Shown here piece after piece: positions 12,325 to 21,646 of a stretch of 64,000 nucleotides of DNA. The stretch's first letter is position 1. Each line of letters begins with the position of its first letter. The notes beneath the pieces were generated by a model. It did no database searches. It saw nothing but the letters and a program-made list of their open reading frames with translations, and was not told the DNA's origin. Position numbers and translations under genes: made by a program. Location of the stretch: positions 806,001 through 870,000 of the forward strand of contig NZ_FUXP01000001.1 of assembly GCF_900167055.1 (NCBI RefSeq). Direction: 5' to 3'. This DNA comes from Lysobacter spongiicola DSM 21749. Lineage in GTDB: Bacteria; Pseudomonadota; Gammaproteobacteria; Xanthomonadales; Xanthomonadaceae.

Positions 12325-13425
12325 ATGGCGCTGACCCTCGGCCTTACCGGCATGGATGCTACGACGGAGGCCTCGCTGAAGGACGCCTTCAACGAAGCCA
12401 ACGCCCGCCTCGGCGGTGCATGGCAACTCCAGCCAGAGACCCAGGCCGAGTTCGTCGTGGTGGACATGGACAGCATGTACGGCCCGATGAGCTGGCTGCG
12501 GCTGCATGCGGCCGGCAAGACCGTCATCGGCCTGACCTCGGCCCCGCGCACGCAGGCGGATTTCCGGCTATCCCAGCCATTCGATACCGGTTCGGTGGCG
12601 CGCCTGCTGCAGGAGCTGGCCCCGGGCGAAGCCGGCGCCGACACGGCCATCCCGTCCGGCCTGACCCCGTCACCCGTGCCGCAGGACCAGTTGCCGGAAG
12701 AGCGTGCCCGGCCCGACGAGGAAGCCGATCCCTCGCTCGCCAGCACCGAGGAAACCACCTCCCCGGAGGAGCCGCCCAGCGCTGCCGTGGCCAAGGTGGT
12801 GCCGGCCGCTCCGACCGTCGCGCCCCATACGCCCCCACGGCCCGCTGCGCCGGCACCCGAAGCCGAGCCGAAGACCCTGGCGGAGTGGCTCGCGCGCGGC
12901 CGCATCGCCGGCCGCGTGCGGCTTGAGCGCGACGGTACGCCACTGCTGATCGATGCCCGCCAACGCCAATACCATGGCCCTGCCGCGCTGAAACCCTTGT
13001 CCGCGCACGTCTCCGACACCCTGGTCGCGGCGGATTTCCAGCAACCCGATGACGCCGGGTGGGACAGGGAAGCGGCCACGCTCGGCGCCGGCCAGCCGTT
13101 GTCGCGACTGGTGTGGTTTGGTGGCCTGCTGGCCGGCAAGGGGGAACTGATGCAGGGCTTCGATCCGGAGGCCCGCTACCAGATGCTCAAGTGGCCGCAG
13201 ACCGAGCGCGAGTATCCGAAGCACTTCCGCATCGCGACGGTGATGATGAAGGGCCCGGCCACCTTGCCGGACATCGCCGAAGCCAGTGGTGTCCCGCTCG
13301 CCGACGTCACCGACTTCGTCAACGCAAGCCTGGCGACCGGCTTCGCCGACGTGGAGCACCTGCCCGAACCGACTCCCGAGCCGCAGAAGCCGACCGGCCT
13401 GTTCGGCCGTTTGCGCGGCCGCTGA
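12325..13425 (+). CDS. Protein of unknown function with winged-helix-like C-terminus
   Basis: 366 residues. Residues 1-100 read as an alpha/beta, receiver-like fold (LTLGLTGMDATTEASLKDAF, FVVVDMDSMYGPMSWLRL, TVIGLTSAPRTQADFRLSQPF), but without the full phosphoacceptor triad. Residues 115-175 are a proline/alanine/glutamate linker. The C-terminal part ends in TLPDIAEASGVPLADVTDFV, which looks like a helix-turn-helix. It resembles uncharacterised xanthomonad proteins that accompany cyclic-di-GMP or pili genes, but nothing here fixes the role. Start at 12325 is preferred over a codon 32 residues earlier. A strong terminator follows. Confidence 0.7.
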   Translation: MALTLGLTGMDATTEASLKDAFNEANARLGGAWQLQPETQAEFVVVDMDSMYGPMSWLRLHAAGKTVIGLTSAPRTQADFRLSQPFDTGSVARLLQELAPGEAGADTAIPSGLTPSPVPQDQLPEERARPDEEADPSLASTEETTSPEEPPSAAVAKVVPAAPTVAPHTPPRPAAPAPEAEPKTLAEWLARGRIAGRVRLERDGTPLLIDARQRQYHGPAALKPLSAHVSDTLVAADFQQPDDAGWDREAATLGAGQPLSRLVWFGGLLAGKGELMQGFDPEARYQMLKWPQTEREYPKHFRIATVMMKGPATLPDIAEASGVPLADVTDFVNASLATGFADVEHLPEPTPEPQKPTGLFGRLRGR

Positions 13426-13471
13426 GCCCTTGCGGCGACGGCCTGTCGCCGCGCCGCAATTATCGACTCGC

Positions 13472-13512
13472 CCCACGAAAAGGGCCGCTCCATGGGCGGC
13501 CTTTTTCGTGGG
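13472..13512 (+). terminator. Strong bidirectional-looking hairpin terminator
   Basis: 17-base arms (CCCACGAAAAGGGCCGC and its complement with one G-T pair) around TCCATG. The A-rich left arm and T-rich right arm give U-tract-like sequence on both strands. Confidence 0.8.
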
Positions 13513-13578
13513 TGGAACTTGCCTGTCTGATATCAAAGTGATATCACTTTCATCCATCATTCGTCCCCGAGCATCGCC

Positions 13579-14439
13579 ATGAGAGAGAACCCCGTCCGTT
13601 CCCTGCCCGGCATTCCCGTCCTGCTGGCCCTCATCGCCGCACTGCTGGTCGCCAGCTGGCTGCTGATCAGCGGGGTTGGAGAGCAGCAACCCGCCTCCAT
13701 CATTGCCGGCATCGTCATCGGCGCCTTGGCGGTGTTCGGCCTGGTCGGGCTTTACATGGTCGAGCCCAACCAGTCCGCCGTACTCAGCCTGTTCGGCAAG
13801 TACATCGGCACCGTGCACGACAACGGCCTGCGCTGGAACAACCCGTTCTTCACCAAGCGCAAGGTGTCGCTGCGGGTGCGCAACTTCGAGAGCGGCAAGC
13901 TCAAGGTCAACGAGCTGGAGGGCAGCCCGATCGAGATCGCCGCGGTGATCGTCTGGAAGGTGGTGGATTCCGCCGAGGCCGTGTTCAACGTCGACGACTA
14001 CGAGAGCTTCGTGCACATCCAGTCCGAAGCCGCGCTGCGTGCCATGGCGACCAGCTACCCCTACGACAACCACGAAGAAGGCATCTCCCTGCGCAGCCAC
14101 CCGCAGGAGATCTCCGAGCACCTGAAGGTGCAGCTGGACGAGCGCCTCACCACTGCTGGCGTGGATGTGCTGGAGGCCCGCATCAGCCACCTGGCCTACG
14201 CACCCGAGATCGCCCACGCGATGCTGCAACGGCAGCAGGCCAATGCCGTCATCGCCGCCCGCACCCGCATCGTCGCCGGCGCCGTGGGCATGGTCGAGAT
14301 GGCGTTGCAGGAGCTGCAGAAGAACGGCGTGGTCGAGCTGGACGAGGAGCGCAAGGCCAACATGGTCAGCAACCTGCTGGTGGTGCTGTGCGGCGACCGG
14401 GGTACGCAGCCGATCGTCAACGCCGGCAGCCTGTACTGA
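13579..14439 (+). CDS. SPFH / band 7 membrane protein
   Basis: 286 residues. Two hydrophobic segments near the N-terminus (about 10-30 and 36-58) are followed by the SPFH domain: [44 protein letters not shown], then the oligomerising helices with [23 protein letters not shown]. Such flotillin/prohibitin relatives form membrane rings and organise lipid domains or proteases. It heads a tight group with an RHH protein, a DUF4177 protein and a small membrane protein. Confidence 0.93.
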   Translation: MRENPVRSLPGIPVLLALIAALLVASWLLISGVGEQQPASIIAGIVIGALAVFGLVGLYMVEPNQSAVLSLFGKYIGTVHDNGLRWNNPFFTKRKVSLRVRNFESGKLKVNELEGSPIEIAAVIVWKVVDSAEAVFNVDDYESFVHIQSEAALRAMATSYPYDNHEEGISLRSHPQEISEHLKVQLDERLTTAGVDVLEARISHLAYAPEIAHAMLQRQQANAVIAARTRIVAGAVGMVEMALQELQKNGVVELDEERKANMVSNLLVVLCGDRGTQPIVNAGSLY

Positions 14440-14446
14440 GCCCCCG

Positions 14447-14632
14447 ATGGCGGAAAAGAAGGCCTACGCCCTGCGAATCAACGCCGAGGTCCTGGCGGCC
14501 ACGCAACGCTGGGCCGACGACGAGTTGCGCAGCGTCAACGCGCAGATCGAATATGTGCTGCGCGAAGCGTTGCGCAAGGCGGGGCGGCTGCCGAACGCCG
14601 CGGATCGACAAGGCAGGAGTGACAAGCAATGA
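14447..14632 (+). CDS. Arc-like ribbon-helix-helix protein
   Basis: 61 residues that fit the Arc/MetJ ribbon-helix-helix fold: strand [19 protein letters not shown], helix [18 protein letters not shown]. Starts seven bases after the SPFH stop and overlaps the next gene by 4 bp. It may regulate this small operon or act with the SPFH protein; that is inference. Confidence 0.85.
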   Translation: MAEKKAYALRINAEVLAATQRWADDELRSVNAQIEYVLREALRKAGRLPNAADRQGRSDKQ

Positions 14633-14808
14633 GCACGCGCTGGATCTATGAAGTCGTCGAACTGAGCCCGAACATGATCGGCCCGCCCATGGCGGACCGG
14701 CTCAGTGAAGAACTGGACAAGCTGGGCCGGCAGGGCTGGGAGCTGGTGTCGTGCAACCAGGTGACACCGTTCGACCACGTCCGGCTGATCCTCAAGAAGC
14801 AGGCCTGA
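14629..14808 (+). CDS. DUF4177-like small protein
   Basis: 59 residues with the DUF4177 pattern: an initial strand WIYEVVELS, a helix RLSEELDKLGRQGWELVS and a final strand HVRLILKKQA. Overlaps the RHH gene by 4 bp and is followed within 11 bp by a small membrane protein. Function unknown. Confidence 0.85.
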   Translation: MSTRWIYEVVELSPNMIGPPMADRLSEELDKLGRQGWELVSCNQVTPFDHVRLILKKQA

Positions 14809-14819
14809 AGGAGGCGCAC

Positions 14820-14945
14820 ATGCTGCACATCGTCCGTTTGCTCGAACAGCGGTTCCCCGCCCATGCCCACCTGGTGGTCCCCATCCTGGCCACGGCTGCC
14901 GGCCTGGGACTGCTCGCCGGCATGGTGCTGCTGCTGAACCGCTGA
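14820..14945 (+). CDS. Small single-pass membrane protein
   Basis: 41 residues: a short amphipathic start (MLHIVRLLEQRFPAH) and one transmembrane helix from about residue 19 to 39. GGAGG lies five bases upstream of the ATG, so translation is credible. As the last gene of the SPFH-RHH-DUF4177 run it may be a subunit or regulator of the SPFH complex. No homologue known to me. Confidence 0.65.
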   Translation: MLHIVRLLEQRFPAHAHLVVPILATAAGLGLLAGMVLLLNR

Positions 14946-15006
14946 CCGCCCACCGCTGGCGCAACGCCAGCCCCGTCGCATCGCGTGCCAAGAGAAGGAG
15001 TTCCAC

Positions 15007-16347
15007 ATGCATCGATCGATCAGCACCCTCGCCCTGGCGACGCTCCTGGCGGGCGCTGCCACCGCCCTGGCCCAGACTCCCAACCCGCCCGCCCCTGTCG
15101 CCGCCGTGGCATCCAGCGCTGCCGAAGAGACGGCGACGCGGCTGCTGGACCAGCTGGATGCCAGCGACTATCGCGGCGCAGCAAGTGGTTTCTCCGCCGA
15201 GATGGCGGCCGCCCTGCCGGTCGACCAGCTCAAAGCCGTGTGGGAATCGTTGCCGGCGCAGTTCGGTGCCGCAACCGGACGCGGCGAATCAACGATCGTC
15301 GAGCATGGCGGCATGCAGGTGGTGCTGGTTCCGTTGCACCACGAGCGGGGCGAGCTGTTGGCGCAGGTCGCCGTCGATGCGGAGGGCAAGGTCGCCGGCT
15401 TCATGATCAAGCCCGCCCCGCCGCCGGCCGCTGCACCGCCGCCGGAAGATGCCGGATTCAGCGAAAGCGACTTCAGCATCGGCGAGGGGGACGACGCGCT
15501 GCCGGGTACCCTGGCGATGCCTGCTGGCGAGGGGCCGTTTCCCGGCCTGGTCCTTGTCCACGGATCCGGGCCACATGACCGGGACGAAACCGTTGGCGCC
15601 AACCGGCCGTTCCTGGACATCGCCCGCGGATTGGCGAGCCAGGGCATCGCCGTGCTGCGCTACGACAAGCGTACGTCGGCACGGCCGCAGGATTTTGCCG
15701 ATGGCGATTTCACCATCGACGAGGAAACGACCGACGACGCCGTAGCCGCGGTTGCCGCGCTGCGCGGCGCCGACCGCGTCGATCCCGACCGGGTGTTCGT
15801 ACTGGGCCATAGCCAGGGCGGGATGCTGGCGCCGCGCATCGCGGCTCGATCCGGCGAAGTCGCGGGACTGGTGATGCTGGCTGCGCCAGCCCGTCCGCTG
15901 CTCGACCTGTTGCCGGAGCAGAACCGCTACCTGCTGTCCGCCGACGGTTCGATAAACGCCGCGGAACAAGACTTCCTCGAGACGCTCGACGAACAGATTG
16001 CCCGCGTCCGCAGCGGCGAACCCATGGAGGCCAAGGACACGCCGATGGGATTGCCGCCTGGATACTGGCGGCAGTTCGACGCCATTGACCCCGTCGCCGA
16101 CGCGGTCCAGACCGAACTGCCGATGCTGCTTCTCCAGGGCGGTCGCGACTTCCAGGTGGTGGATGCCGACTGGCAGCTCTGGCAGCGCGCGCTCGGCGAC
16201 CGCGACGATGTGACCCTCCGGCATTACCCGTCACTCAACCACCTCGGGATCGCCGGTGACGGCCCCGGGAGCCTCGAGGAATACCAGACACCTGGCCACG
16301 TGGACGAGCGCCTGATCGGCGATATCGCCCGGTGGATCAAGCGATAG
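15007..16347 (+). CDS. Exported alpha/beta hydrolase with DUF3887 N-terminal domain
   Basis: 446 residues with a signal peptide cleaved near ALAQ (22-23). Residues 35-130 match the DUF3887 fold (a cystatin-like domain: ATRLLDQLDASDYRGAASGFSAEM). The hydrolase domain follows, with oxyanion loop LVHGSGPHDRDE, nucleophile Ser in GHSQGGM, catalytic Asp in GGRDFQV and His in SLNHLGI. Probably a periplasmic esterase or peptidase of the dienelactone-hydrolase class. AGAAGGAG precedes the ATG by seven bases. Confidence 0.9.
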   Translation: MHRSISTLALATLLAGAATALAQTPNPPAPVAAVASSAAEETATRLLDQLDASDYRGAASGFSAEMAAALPVDQLKAVWESLPAQFGAATGRGESTIVEHGGMQVVLVPLHHERGELLAQVAVDAEGKVAGFMIKPAPPPAAAPPPEDAGFSESDFSIGEGDDALPGTLAMPAGEGPFPGLVLVHGSGPHDRDETVGANRPFLDIARGLASQGIAVLRYDKRTSARPQDFADGDFTIDEETTDDAVAAVAALRGADRVDPDRVFVLGHSQGGMLAPRIAARSGEVAGLVMLAAPARPLLDLLPEQNRYLLSADGSINAAEQDFLETLDEQIARVRSGEPMEAKDTPMGLPPGYWRQFDAIDPVADAVQTELPMLLLQGGRDFQVVDADWQLWQRALGDRDDVTLRHYPSLNHLGIAGDGPGSLEEYQTPGHVDERLIGDIARWIKR

Positions 16348-16384
16348 CTGGCGCCACCCCTCGTGACTGACTAACCTGCCAGGC

Positions 16385-17191
16385 ATGCGTGTACAGCCCC
16401 GGATACTCGTCAACACTCCGCACATCGAACTGTGGCCGGGCGGCCTGCTGCGCGCACGCAGCAATCGCGACGCCCGGATCCTCGCTGGCGCCCAGCGGGT
16501 GTTCCGGCGCAAGCGGGATGGTCGGTACCTCGCGGCGCTGGGGCCCGACGGCCTGCAACCGCTGATCCCGCGATTGGCGCGGGAACCGGGCTTGGCGGAT
16601 GCGACCGCGGCAACGAGCCAGCACTTTCCATCCCGGCCCGGACTGCTCCGGGTCGCCCACCTGCCGCTGGACCGGCTGCAGGAACGGCTCGAAAGCCTCG
16701 GTCTCGACGGCAGCTACGGGCAGAGGACGGGGTTGCCGCTGGTGGCCGAGCCAGGGTGGCTCGCGTTCGCCGGGAAGGACCGCTTTGGACGTGCCCTGTG
16801 GCTGCACCCCTTGGCCGCCCTCGCCTGGAAGCGCATGCGCGATGCCGCCTCGGCGGCGGGCATGCACCTGGATGCGATCTCCGGCTATCGCAGCCACGAC
16901 TACCAACTGGGCATCTTCGAGCGCAAGCGCGAACGCGGCCAGACGGTGGAACATATCCTCGCGGTCAACGCGGCGCCCGGTTACAGCGAGCACCACTCGG
17001 GGCTGGCGCTGGACATTGGCACACCGGGCGAGCCTCCCGCCGAAGAAAGTTTCGAGCAGACGGCTGCGTTCGAGTGGCTGTCGGAACACGCCGGCGACCA
17101 TGGTTTCGCGATGAGCTACCCGCGGGACAACCCCCACGGCATCGTCTACGAGCCGTGGCACTGGCGCTTCGGCCCCTCGATCGGCCCGTAG
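16385..17191 (+). CDS. M15B (VanY-type) D-alanyl-D-alanine carboxypeptidase
   Basis: 268 residues. The C-terminal half is a zinc carboxypeptidase of the VanY/M15B family: SGYRSHDYQ, the SxHxxGxAxD zinc motif as SEHHSGLALDIG, and the last ligand in EPWHWRF. The N-terminal 120 residues are not a signal peptide and not a recognised domain, so export and site of action are unclear; cytoplasmic or periplasmic by another route. It could trim muropeptides, as LdcB and VanY enzymes do. Confidence 0.85.
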   Translation: MRVQPRILVNTPHIELWPGGLLRARSNRDARILAGAQRVFRRKRDGRYLAALGPDGLQPLIPRLAREPGLADATAATSQHFPSRPGLLRVAHLPLDRLQERLESLGLDGSYGQRTGLPLVAEPGWLAFAGKDRFGRALWLHPLAALAWKRMRDAASAAGMHLDAISGYRSHDYQLGIFERKRERGQTVEHILAVNAAPGYSEHHSGLALDIGTPGEPPAEESFEQTAAFEWLSEHAGDHGFAMSYPRDNPHGIVYEPWHWRFGPSIGP

Positions 17192-17866
17192 TCAGTCCTG
17201 CGACCGTTTGGTCGGCGTGGTGGCCTTGGCATCGGCATCCGCAACCCGCCACAGGTAGAAGCTGGCGTAGGTGCGGTATGGCCCCCAGCGCTCTCCCATC
17301 GCCGACAGTTCGCGGGGCGTCGGCATCACCTCGAGCCGGTGTACCCGCTGTGCCCCCTTGCGCACACCCAGGTCATCGACGGGGAGCACATCGGGGCGAC
17401 CCAGGCGGAACATCAGCATCATCTCGACCGTCCAGCGGCCGATGCCGCGGACCGGCACCAGCGCGTCGATGACGGCGTCGTTGTCCATCGTCGCCATCTG
17501 CGTGAGCGACGGGATCTCCCCGCGCGACTCCCGGAGCGCGAGGTCGCGCAGCGCCAGCAGCTTGTTGCCCGACACGCCGCACCCGCGCAGCGTGGCGTCG
17601 TCGCACCGGCCCAGCGTGTCGCAATGGAAGCGCGGACTTTCGATCGCCGCTTCTACCCGCCCGACGATCGTTGCCGCGGCCTTGCCGCTGAGCTGCTGGT
17701 AGAGGATGGCACGGGCCAGCGCGTCCACCGGGTCAAAGCGCTTGCGCCATCGCAGGTCTGGCTCGATCGGGCCGATGCGTCGCATCCAGGTACCAAGCTT
17801 GCGGTCCCGCCGCGCCAGGTGCGCTGCTGCGGCGTCGGTATCGAACCCCCTTGCGTGCCTTGCCAT
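17192..17866 (-). CDS. DNA-3-methyladenine glycosylase II (AlkA/HhH-GPD)
   Basis: 224 residues. Base excision repair of alkylated purines. The helix-hairpin-helix VRGIGRWTVEMMLMF is followed by the conserved Asp in PVDDLGVRKG. The Ada and beta domains of full-length AlkA are absent, so it is the short MAG1/AlkA2-like form. DUF423 precedes it with a single base between stop and start; convergent with the VanY-like gene with no gap. Confidence 0.93.
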   Translation of the reverse strand: MARHARGFDTDAAAAHLARRDRKLGTWMRRIGPIEPDLRWRKRFDPVDALARAILYQQLSGKAAATIVGRVEAAIESPRFHCDTLGRCDDATLRGCGVSGNKLLALRDLALRESRGEIPSLTQMATMDNDAVIDALVPVRGIGRWTVEMMLMFRLGRPDVLPVDDLGVRKGAQRVHRLEVMPTPRELSAMGERWGPYRTYASFYLWRVADADAKATTPTKRSQD

Positions 17867-17867
17867 C

Positions 17868-18260
17868 TCACCGCCTTGCCGCGTGGGCGGCCCATAGCAA
17901 CCACGCCACGATCATCAGCCCGCCGCCGACTGGCGCGAGCGCGGTGGGCAGCTGGAGGAAATGCGCAGCGACCAGCGTGCCGGAGAACATGAGCGTGCCG
18001 AGCAGCAACAGGCCCAGCGCCGCGGCAGCGAGACGAGGCAATGCACGGGGCGCCAACGTGGTGAGGGCGATCCCGTGGCCGAACGCGAACAACGCCGCCG
18101 ATTGCAGGCTCGCGCGCGCAGCCGGATCAGCCGCATGTGCAGCATAGGCGGCCAACGCAACGGACGCGGCCGCCAGCAGGCCGCCTGCGAATCCAAACAG
18201 CCGCACCCTCGTAACAGGCACGGAGTCAGGGCGGAGGCGGCTGGCATCTGCAGGATTCAT
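17868..18260 (-). CDS. DUF423 membrane protein
   Basis: 130 residues with four transmembrane helices, as in the YwdK/DUF423 family; FGHGIALTTLAPRALPR, GTLMFSGTLVAAHFLQLP and APVGGGLMIVAW match that family. Start at 18260 is preferred to an ATG 15 codons earlier. Adjacent to the glycosylase gene and probably co-transcribed with it. Confidence 0.87.
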   Translation of the reverse strand: MNPADASRLRPDSVPVTRVRLFGFAGGLLAAASVALAAYAAHAADPAARASLQSAALFAFGHGIALTTLAPRALPRLAAAALGLLLLGTLMFSGTLVAAHFLQLPTALAPVGGGLMIVAWLLWAAHAARR

Positions 18261-18303
18261 CGCGACGGCTCGGCGGTAGACCGCGAACCATACCAGCGCC
18301 CAC

Positions 18304-18337
18304 AAAAAAACGCGCCGCGGAAGCCCGCGGCGCGTTT
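18304..18337 (-). terminator. Terminator of the SRPBCC gene
   Basis: Arms AAACGCGCCGCGG and CCGCGGCGCGTTT (13 bp, perfect) around AAGC, followed on the minus strand by a run of T (complement of A at 18304-18310). It ends transcription 23 bp after the SRPBCC stop. Confidence 0.88.
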
Positions 18338-18359
18338 CGTGTCTGGCGTCCCGGATCGG

Positions 18360-19493
18360 TCAGCGCACCGACCAGTACACCGTGAACTCGCCTTCCGGCG
18401 TGAAGCCTTCCTCGATACCGTCGTTCCAGGCCTCGTACGGGCGCCCGGTGGTTTCCATCCCGCGGGTCAGCACCCACGCACGCAGTCCGTCGCGCACGGT
18501 CGGCAGGTTCGCCATGTGGCCGGTGAAGGGGACAGCCGCGACCTTCGACGCCTCGCGCTGCACCAGCTCGACCGGACCTTCGAGGTCGACGTCCAGCGGA
18601 CCGGTGGCGGCGGTTGCCTGGGTATCCCCGCCGTCGGTGGCCTCGCCTTCGGCATCTTCGTCCGCGCCGTCGCCGTTCCCGGACGGACGCACGGGCTGGG
18701 CCACCTCGAACGCGTAGCTCTCGGAGCCGAACTCGTTGGTGATGATCTGCACCGGACCATCGGCGACGAGGTTGTTGGCCTTCATCACCTTCTCGATCCA
18801 CTGCATGTTGTTGTTCATCGTGCGCTGCACGACTTCGTTGTTGCGCTCCACCGCCGCGCCCACGATCAACACGTTCTGCGCCGGACGGTCCTCGATGCGC
18901 GGCGCGTTTTCGGGGTTGTCCTTGCTCAGCAGCGAGTAGTCGTAGTTCGGCACCGCCGCCAGCATGTTGCTCAGGCGGGTCAGGCTCATCTTGATGTCGG
19001 AGCCGACGCTGCTGCTCACGTACATGCCCGCATAGCGGCCCAGCAGGTCCATGCCGTAGTCGACGTCATAGGTCTGGGTGATCTTGACGTTGCGGTTGTT
19101 GCGACCGGTCGGCTCCAGGTGGAACGTGGTGCGCTTGTTGTTGCCGCGCTCGGGGTCCTCGATCGCGTAGGTCACGCTCTCGTTCGGCACCGTCTCGACG
19201 ATCTCCCAGGCACCTTCGCCGATCCCGCGCTCCTCGGAGCTGTACTCGAGGCGGGCACCGACGCCCTCCTCCGGGCCAACGAGCTCCAGGTCCATGTTCG
19301 GATCCTTGGCGACCAGGATGTTCCAGGCCGGGAAGCGACGCAGGCTGTTGATCGTGTCGTACACGATCGTCATCTTGCGGTTGGTCTCCACCGAGTGCTC
19401 GAAGTGGCGGCTCGAAGGCAGCAGGAAGCCGACGCCGACGAATACCGCGACGACGATGGCCAGTGAAATCAGGAACTCGATCAGACGGGTCAT
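18360..19493 (-). CDS. Membrane-anchored SRPBCC / polyketide-cyclase-like protein
   Basis: 377 residues. One N-terminal transmembrane helix (residues 4-25) is followed by a START/SRPBCC-fold half (VYDTINSLRRFPAWNILVAKDP, GVGARLEYSS, ITQTYDVDYGMDLLGRYAGMY). A second half has a similar but diverged fold, interrupted by a charged, alanine-rich linker (about residues 275-310). It resembles the 'SRPBCC family protein' of xanthomonads that may bind a lipid. The second half recalls the GyrI-like small-molecule binding fold. Function unknown. Confidence 0.8.
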   Translation of the reverse strand: MTRLIEFLISLAIVVAVFVGVGFLLPSSRHFEHSVETNRKMTIVYDTINSLRRFPAWNILVAKDPNMDLELVGPEEGVGARLEYSSEERGIGEGAWEIVETVPNESVTYAIEDPERGNNKRTTFHLEPTGRNNRNVKITQTYDVDYGMDLLGRYAGMYVSSSVGSDIKMSLTRLSNMLAAVPNYDYSLLSKDNPENAPRIEDRPAQNVLIVGAAVERNNEVVQRTMNNNMQWIEKVMKANNLVADGPVQIITNEFGSESYAFEVAQPVRPSGNGDGADEDAEGEATDGGDTQATAATGPLDVDLEGPVELVQREASKVAAVPFTGHMANLPTVRDGLRAWVLTRGMETTGRPYEAWNDGIEEGFTPEGEFTVYWSVR

Positions 19494-19623
19494 TCAGGGT
19501 TCTCCAGGGCCGGGCCCGGGACGGGACTGGGCGCAGACCGGTAATCCTAGCAAGGATGCCGTGCCGGGCGCAGCCTCTGGAGATCACATAAATGCACCGC
19601 CCGTCCTCCGGTCCCCGGGGCGT

Positions 19624-20277
19624 TCACACCAGCTTGAGCTCGAACGCCTTCAGAACGGCCCGGGTGCGGTCGCGAACACCCAGCTTCGACAGGATGTTGG
19701 AGACGTGGTTCTTGATCGTCCCCTCGGCCACGCCCAGCGAATTGGCGATCTCCTTGTTGGAGAAGCCGCCCGCCATCAGTCGGAGGATCTCCGTCTCCCG
19801 GTCGGTCAGCGGATCGGGCCGGTCCAGGCTGACGAAATCGTTGCGCATGTGCTCCAGCCCCGACAGCAGGCGCTGGCTCATCGCCGGCTGCACCAGCGAA
19901 CCGCCACGCGCCACGGTCTGGATCGCCCCGACCAGCTGCTCGAGCGACACATCCTTGAGCAGGTAGCCCTTCGCACCCGCCTTGATCCCTGCCAGCACCA
20001 GCTGGTCGTCATCGAAGGTGGTGAGGATGATCGTGGGCGGGAGTTGCCCCAGCCCGGCCAGCGCCTGCAGGGCCTCCAGGCCGGACATCACCGGCATGCG
20101 CATGTCCATCAGGACCACGTCGGGCCTGATCTGCGGGATCACCTCGACCGCCTGCTTGCCGTCGCTGGCCTCGGCGACGACTTCGATACCCTCGGCCAGG
20201 GACAGCAGGGAGCGGACGCCCTGGCGGACCAGGGTCTGGTCGTCCACCAGCAATACTCGGATCGGATCGGCACTCAT
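19624..20277 (-). CDS. NarL/LuxR-family response regulator (DesR-like)
   Basis: 217 residues: receiver domain 1-120 with DD at 12-13, phosphoacceptor Asp near 58 (VVLMDMRMP), and KGYLLKD; LuxR helix-turn-helix near 150-210 (LTDRETEILRLMAGGFSNKEIA, EGTIKNHVSNILSKLGV). Start at 20277 overlaps the kinase stop by 4 bp, so kinase and regulator are translated together. The pairing is of the DesKR/LiaRS type; the target genes are not evident nearby. Confidence 0.95.
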   Translation of the reverse strand: MSADPIRVLLVDDQTLVRQGVRSLLSLAEGIEVVAEASDGKQAVEVIPQIRPDVVLMDMRMPVMSGLEALQALAGLGQLPPTIILTTFDDDQLVLAGIKAGAKGYLLKDVSLEQLVGAIQTVARGGSLVQPAMSQRLLSGLEHMRNDFVSLDRPDPLTDRETEILRLMAGGFSNKEIANSLGVAEGTIKNHVSNILSKLGVRDRTRAVLKAFELKLV

Positions 20278-21476
20278 TTGACGGCTCCTTCGCAAGCGGC
20301 GGCGGCTGCCGCCGATACCGGCAACTCCAGGCACAGGCGGAAGCCTGCCTCGGGCCGGGTTTCAATCGTGAGCTGGCCACCGTACTGGGCAAGCCGCTCG
20401 CGCATGCCCCGCAGGCCGTTGCCGACCGCCAACTGGTCGGCGCCCCGACCGTCGTCGCGCGCCCGCATCGTGATCAGCCCACCGCTGCTGCGCGCGGTGA
20501 TCCAGAGATTGTCGGCGGCGGCGTGGCGGACCACGTTGGTGATGATCTCCTGGGTACAGCGCAACAGCACGTGCGCACGCTCCGGGTCATCCAGGGTGAG
20601 CGGCTGTTCGATCTCCATGTGGATATCCAGTCCCGGCACGTTCTCCGCCAACGGCTGCAGCGCGGCGGTCAAATCGATCGCGCCATCCTCGCGCAGGTGG
20701 CTGACGGCCTCGCGCACGTCGGTGAGCAGCAGCCGCGCCAGCGTGTGGGCCTGGGAGACGTGTTCCTTGGCGCGGCCCTCCACCAGGTGGCCGGCGACCT
20801 CCAGGTTGAGGCTCAGCGCCGTCAGGTGGTGGCCGAGCAGGTCGTGCAACTCGCGGGAAATGCGGGTGCGCTCGTTGATGCGGGCGCTCTCGGCCAGCAG
20901 CAGGCGGGTGGCGCGCAACTCCGCGTTGAGGCGCCGCTGCTCGTCGCGGGCCTCGGCTTGCTGCCTCGCGACGAAAGCGGTGACGAAAACCAGGCCCGAG
21001 AACCCCACATATGCAAGCGCCTGCACCAGCGCCAGTGGCCCCGGCATTCCGGCGGCCACGAATACCGGCGTGATCGCCAGGTTGCCGCCAATCAGCCACA
21101 CCACGCCCACCCGGAGCGACAGCAGCCATGGCAGCAGACCGGCCGCCACCATCAGCAGGATGCTGCCCAACCCGCTGTTGGAGAAGTAGCTCACACCCAC
21201 CGCACAGGCGGTAAGCACCAGCAGCAGGACGTGGTCCATGTAACCGGGTCGCCGCTGCCCCAACTCGCGCGTGATCCACCAGTAGGTGGCCCCGAAACTC
21301 AGATACAGGGCCACCCATCGTGCAATCAGCAGTTGGAACGGATGATCCCCGGCGCCAGGCAGGAACTGGAACTGCTCCGGTTCCATCCACATCTGGATCA
21401 GCCACAGTCCGACAGCGCCCCAGGTAAAGAGGCCGGCGAACCTCAGGAGTCGGGTGTGGTTCAGGCGGGCGAGCAT
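20274..21476 (-). CDS. Sensor histidine kinase, HisKA_3 type
   Basis: 400 residues. Residues 1-170 hold about five or six transmembrane helices. The HisKA_3 dimerisation helix has its phospho-His near 211 (RISRELHDLLGHHL), and the ATPase domain shows NVVRHA, DDGRGAD and GLRGMRERL. No separate extracytoplasmic sensor is seen, as in DesK-like kinases that sense the membrane itself. Divergent from the GNAT gene with 170 bp between. Confidence 0.93.
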   Translation of the reverse strand: MLARLNHTRLLRFAGLFTWGAVGLWLIQMWMEPEQFQFLPGAGDHPFQLLIARWVALYLSFGATYWWITRELGQRRPGYMDHVLLLVLTACAVGVSYFSNSGLGSILLMVAAGLLPWLLSLRVGVVWLIGGNLAITPVFVAAGMPGPLALVQALAYVGFSGLVFVTAFVARQQAEARDEQRRLNAELRATRLLLAESARINERTRISRELHDLLGHHLTALSLNLEVAGHLVEGRAKEHVSQAHTLARLLLTDVREAVSHLREDGAIDLTAALQPLAENVPGLDIHMEIEQPLTLDDPERAHVLLRCTQEIITNVVRHAAADNLWITARSSGGLITMRARDDGRGADQLAVGNGLRGMRERLAQYGGQLTIETRPEAGFRLCLELPVSAAAAAACEGAVK

Positions 21477-21646
21477 TGCCGCATCCTATCGGCATCCGCC
21501 CCCATCCGGAGCGCCCGAAAGTCATGCCTGAACAGGCACCGGCGCCGGACGCCATCAGATCGGCGCGGCTCGCCCGCCCCCGGCCTCCATGCGATAATCC
21601 GCCGGTCGCCCAGCGACACCGGTAAAAACACCCCCTGGAGCCCGGA

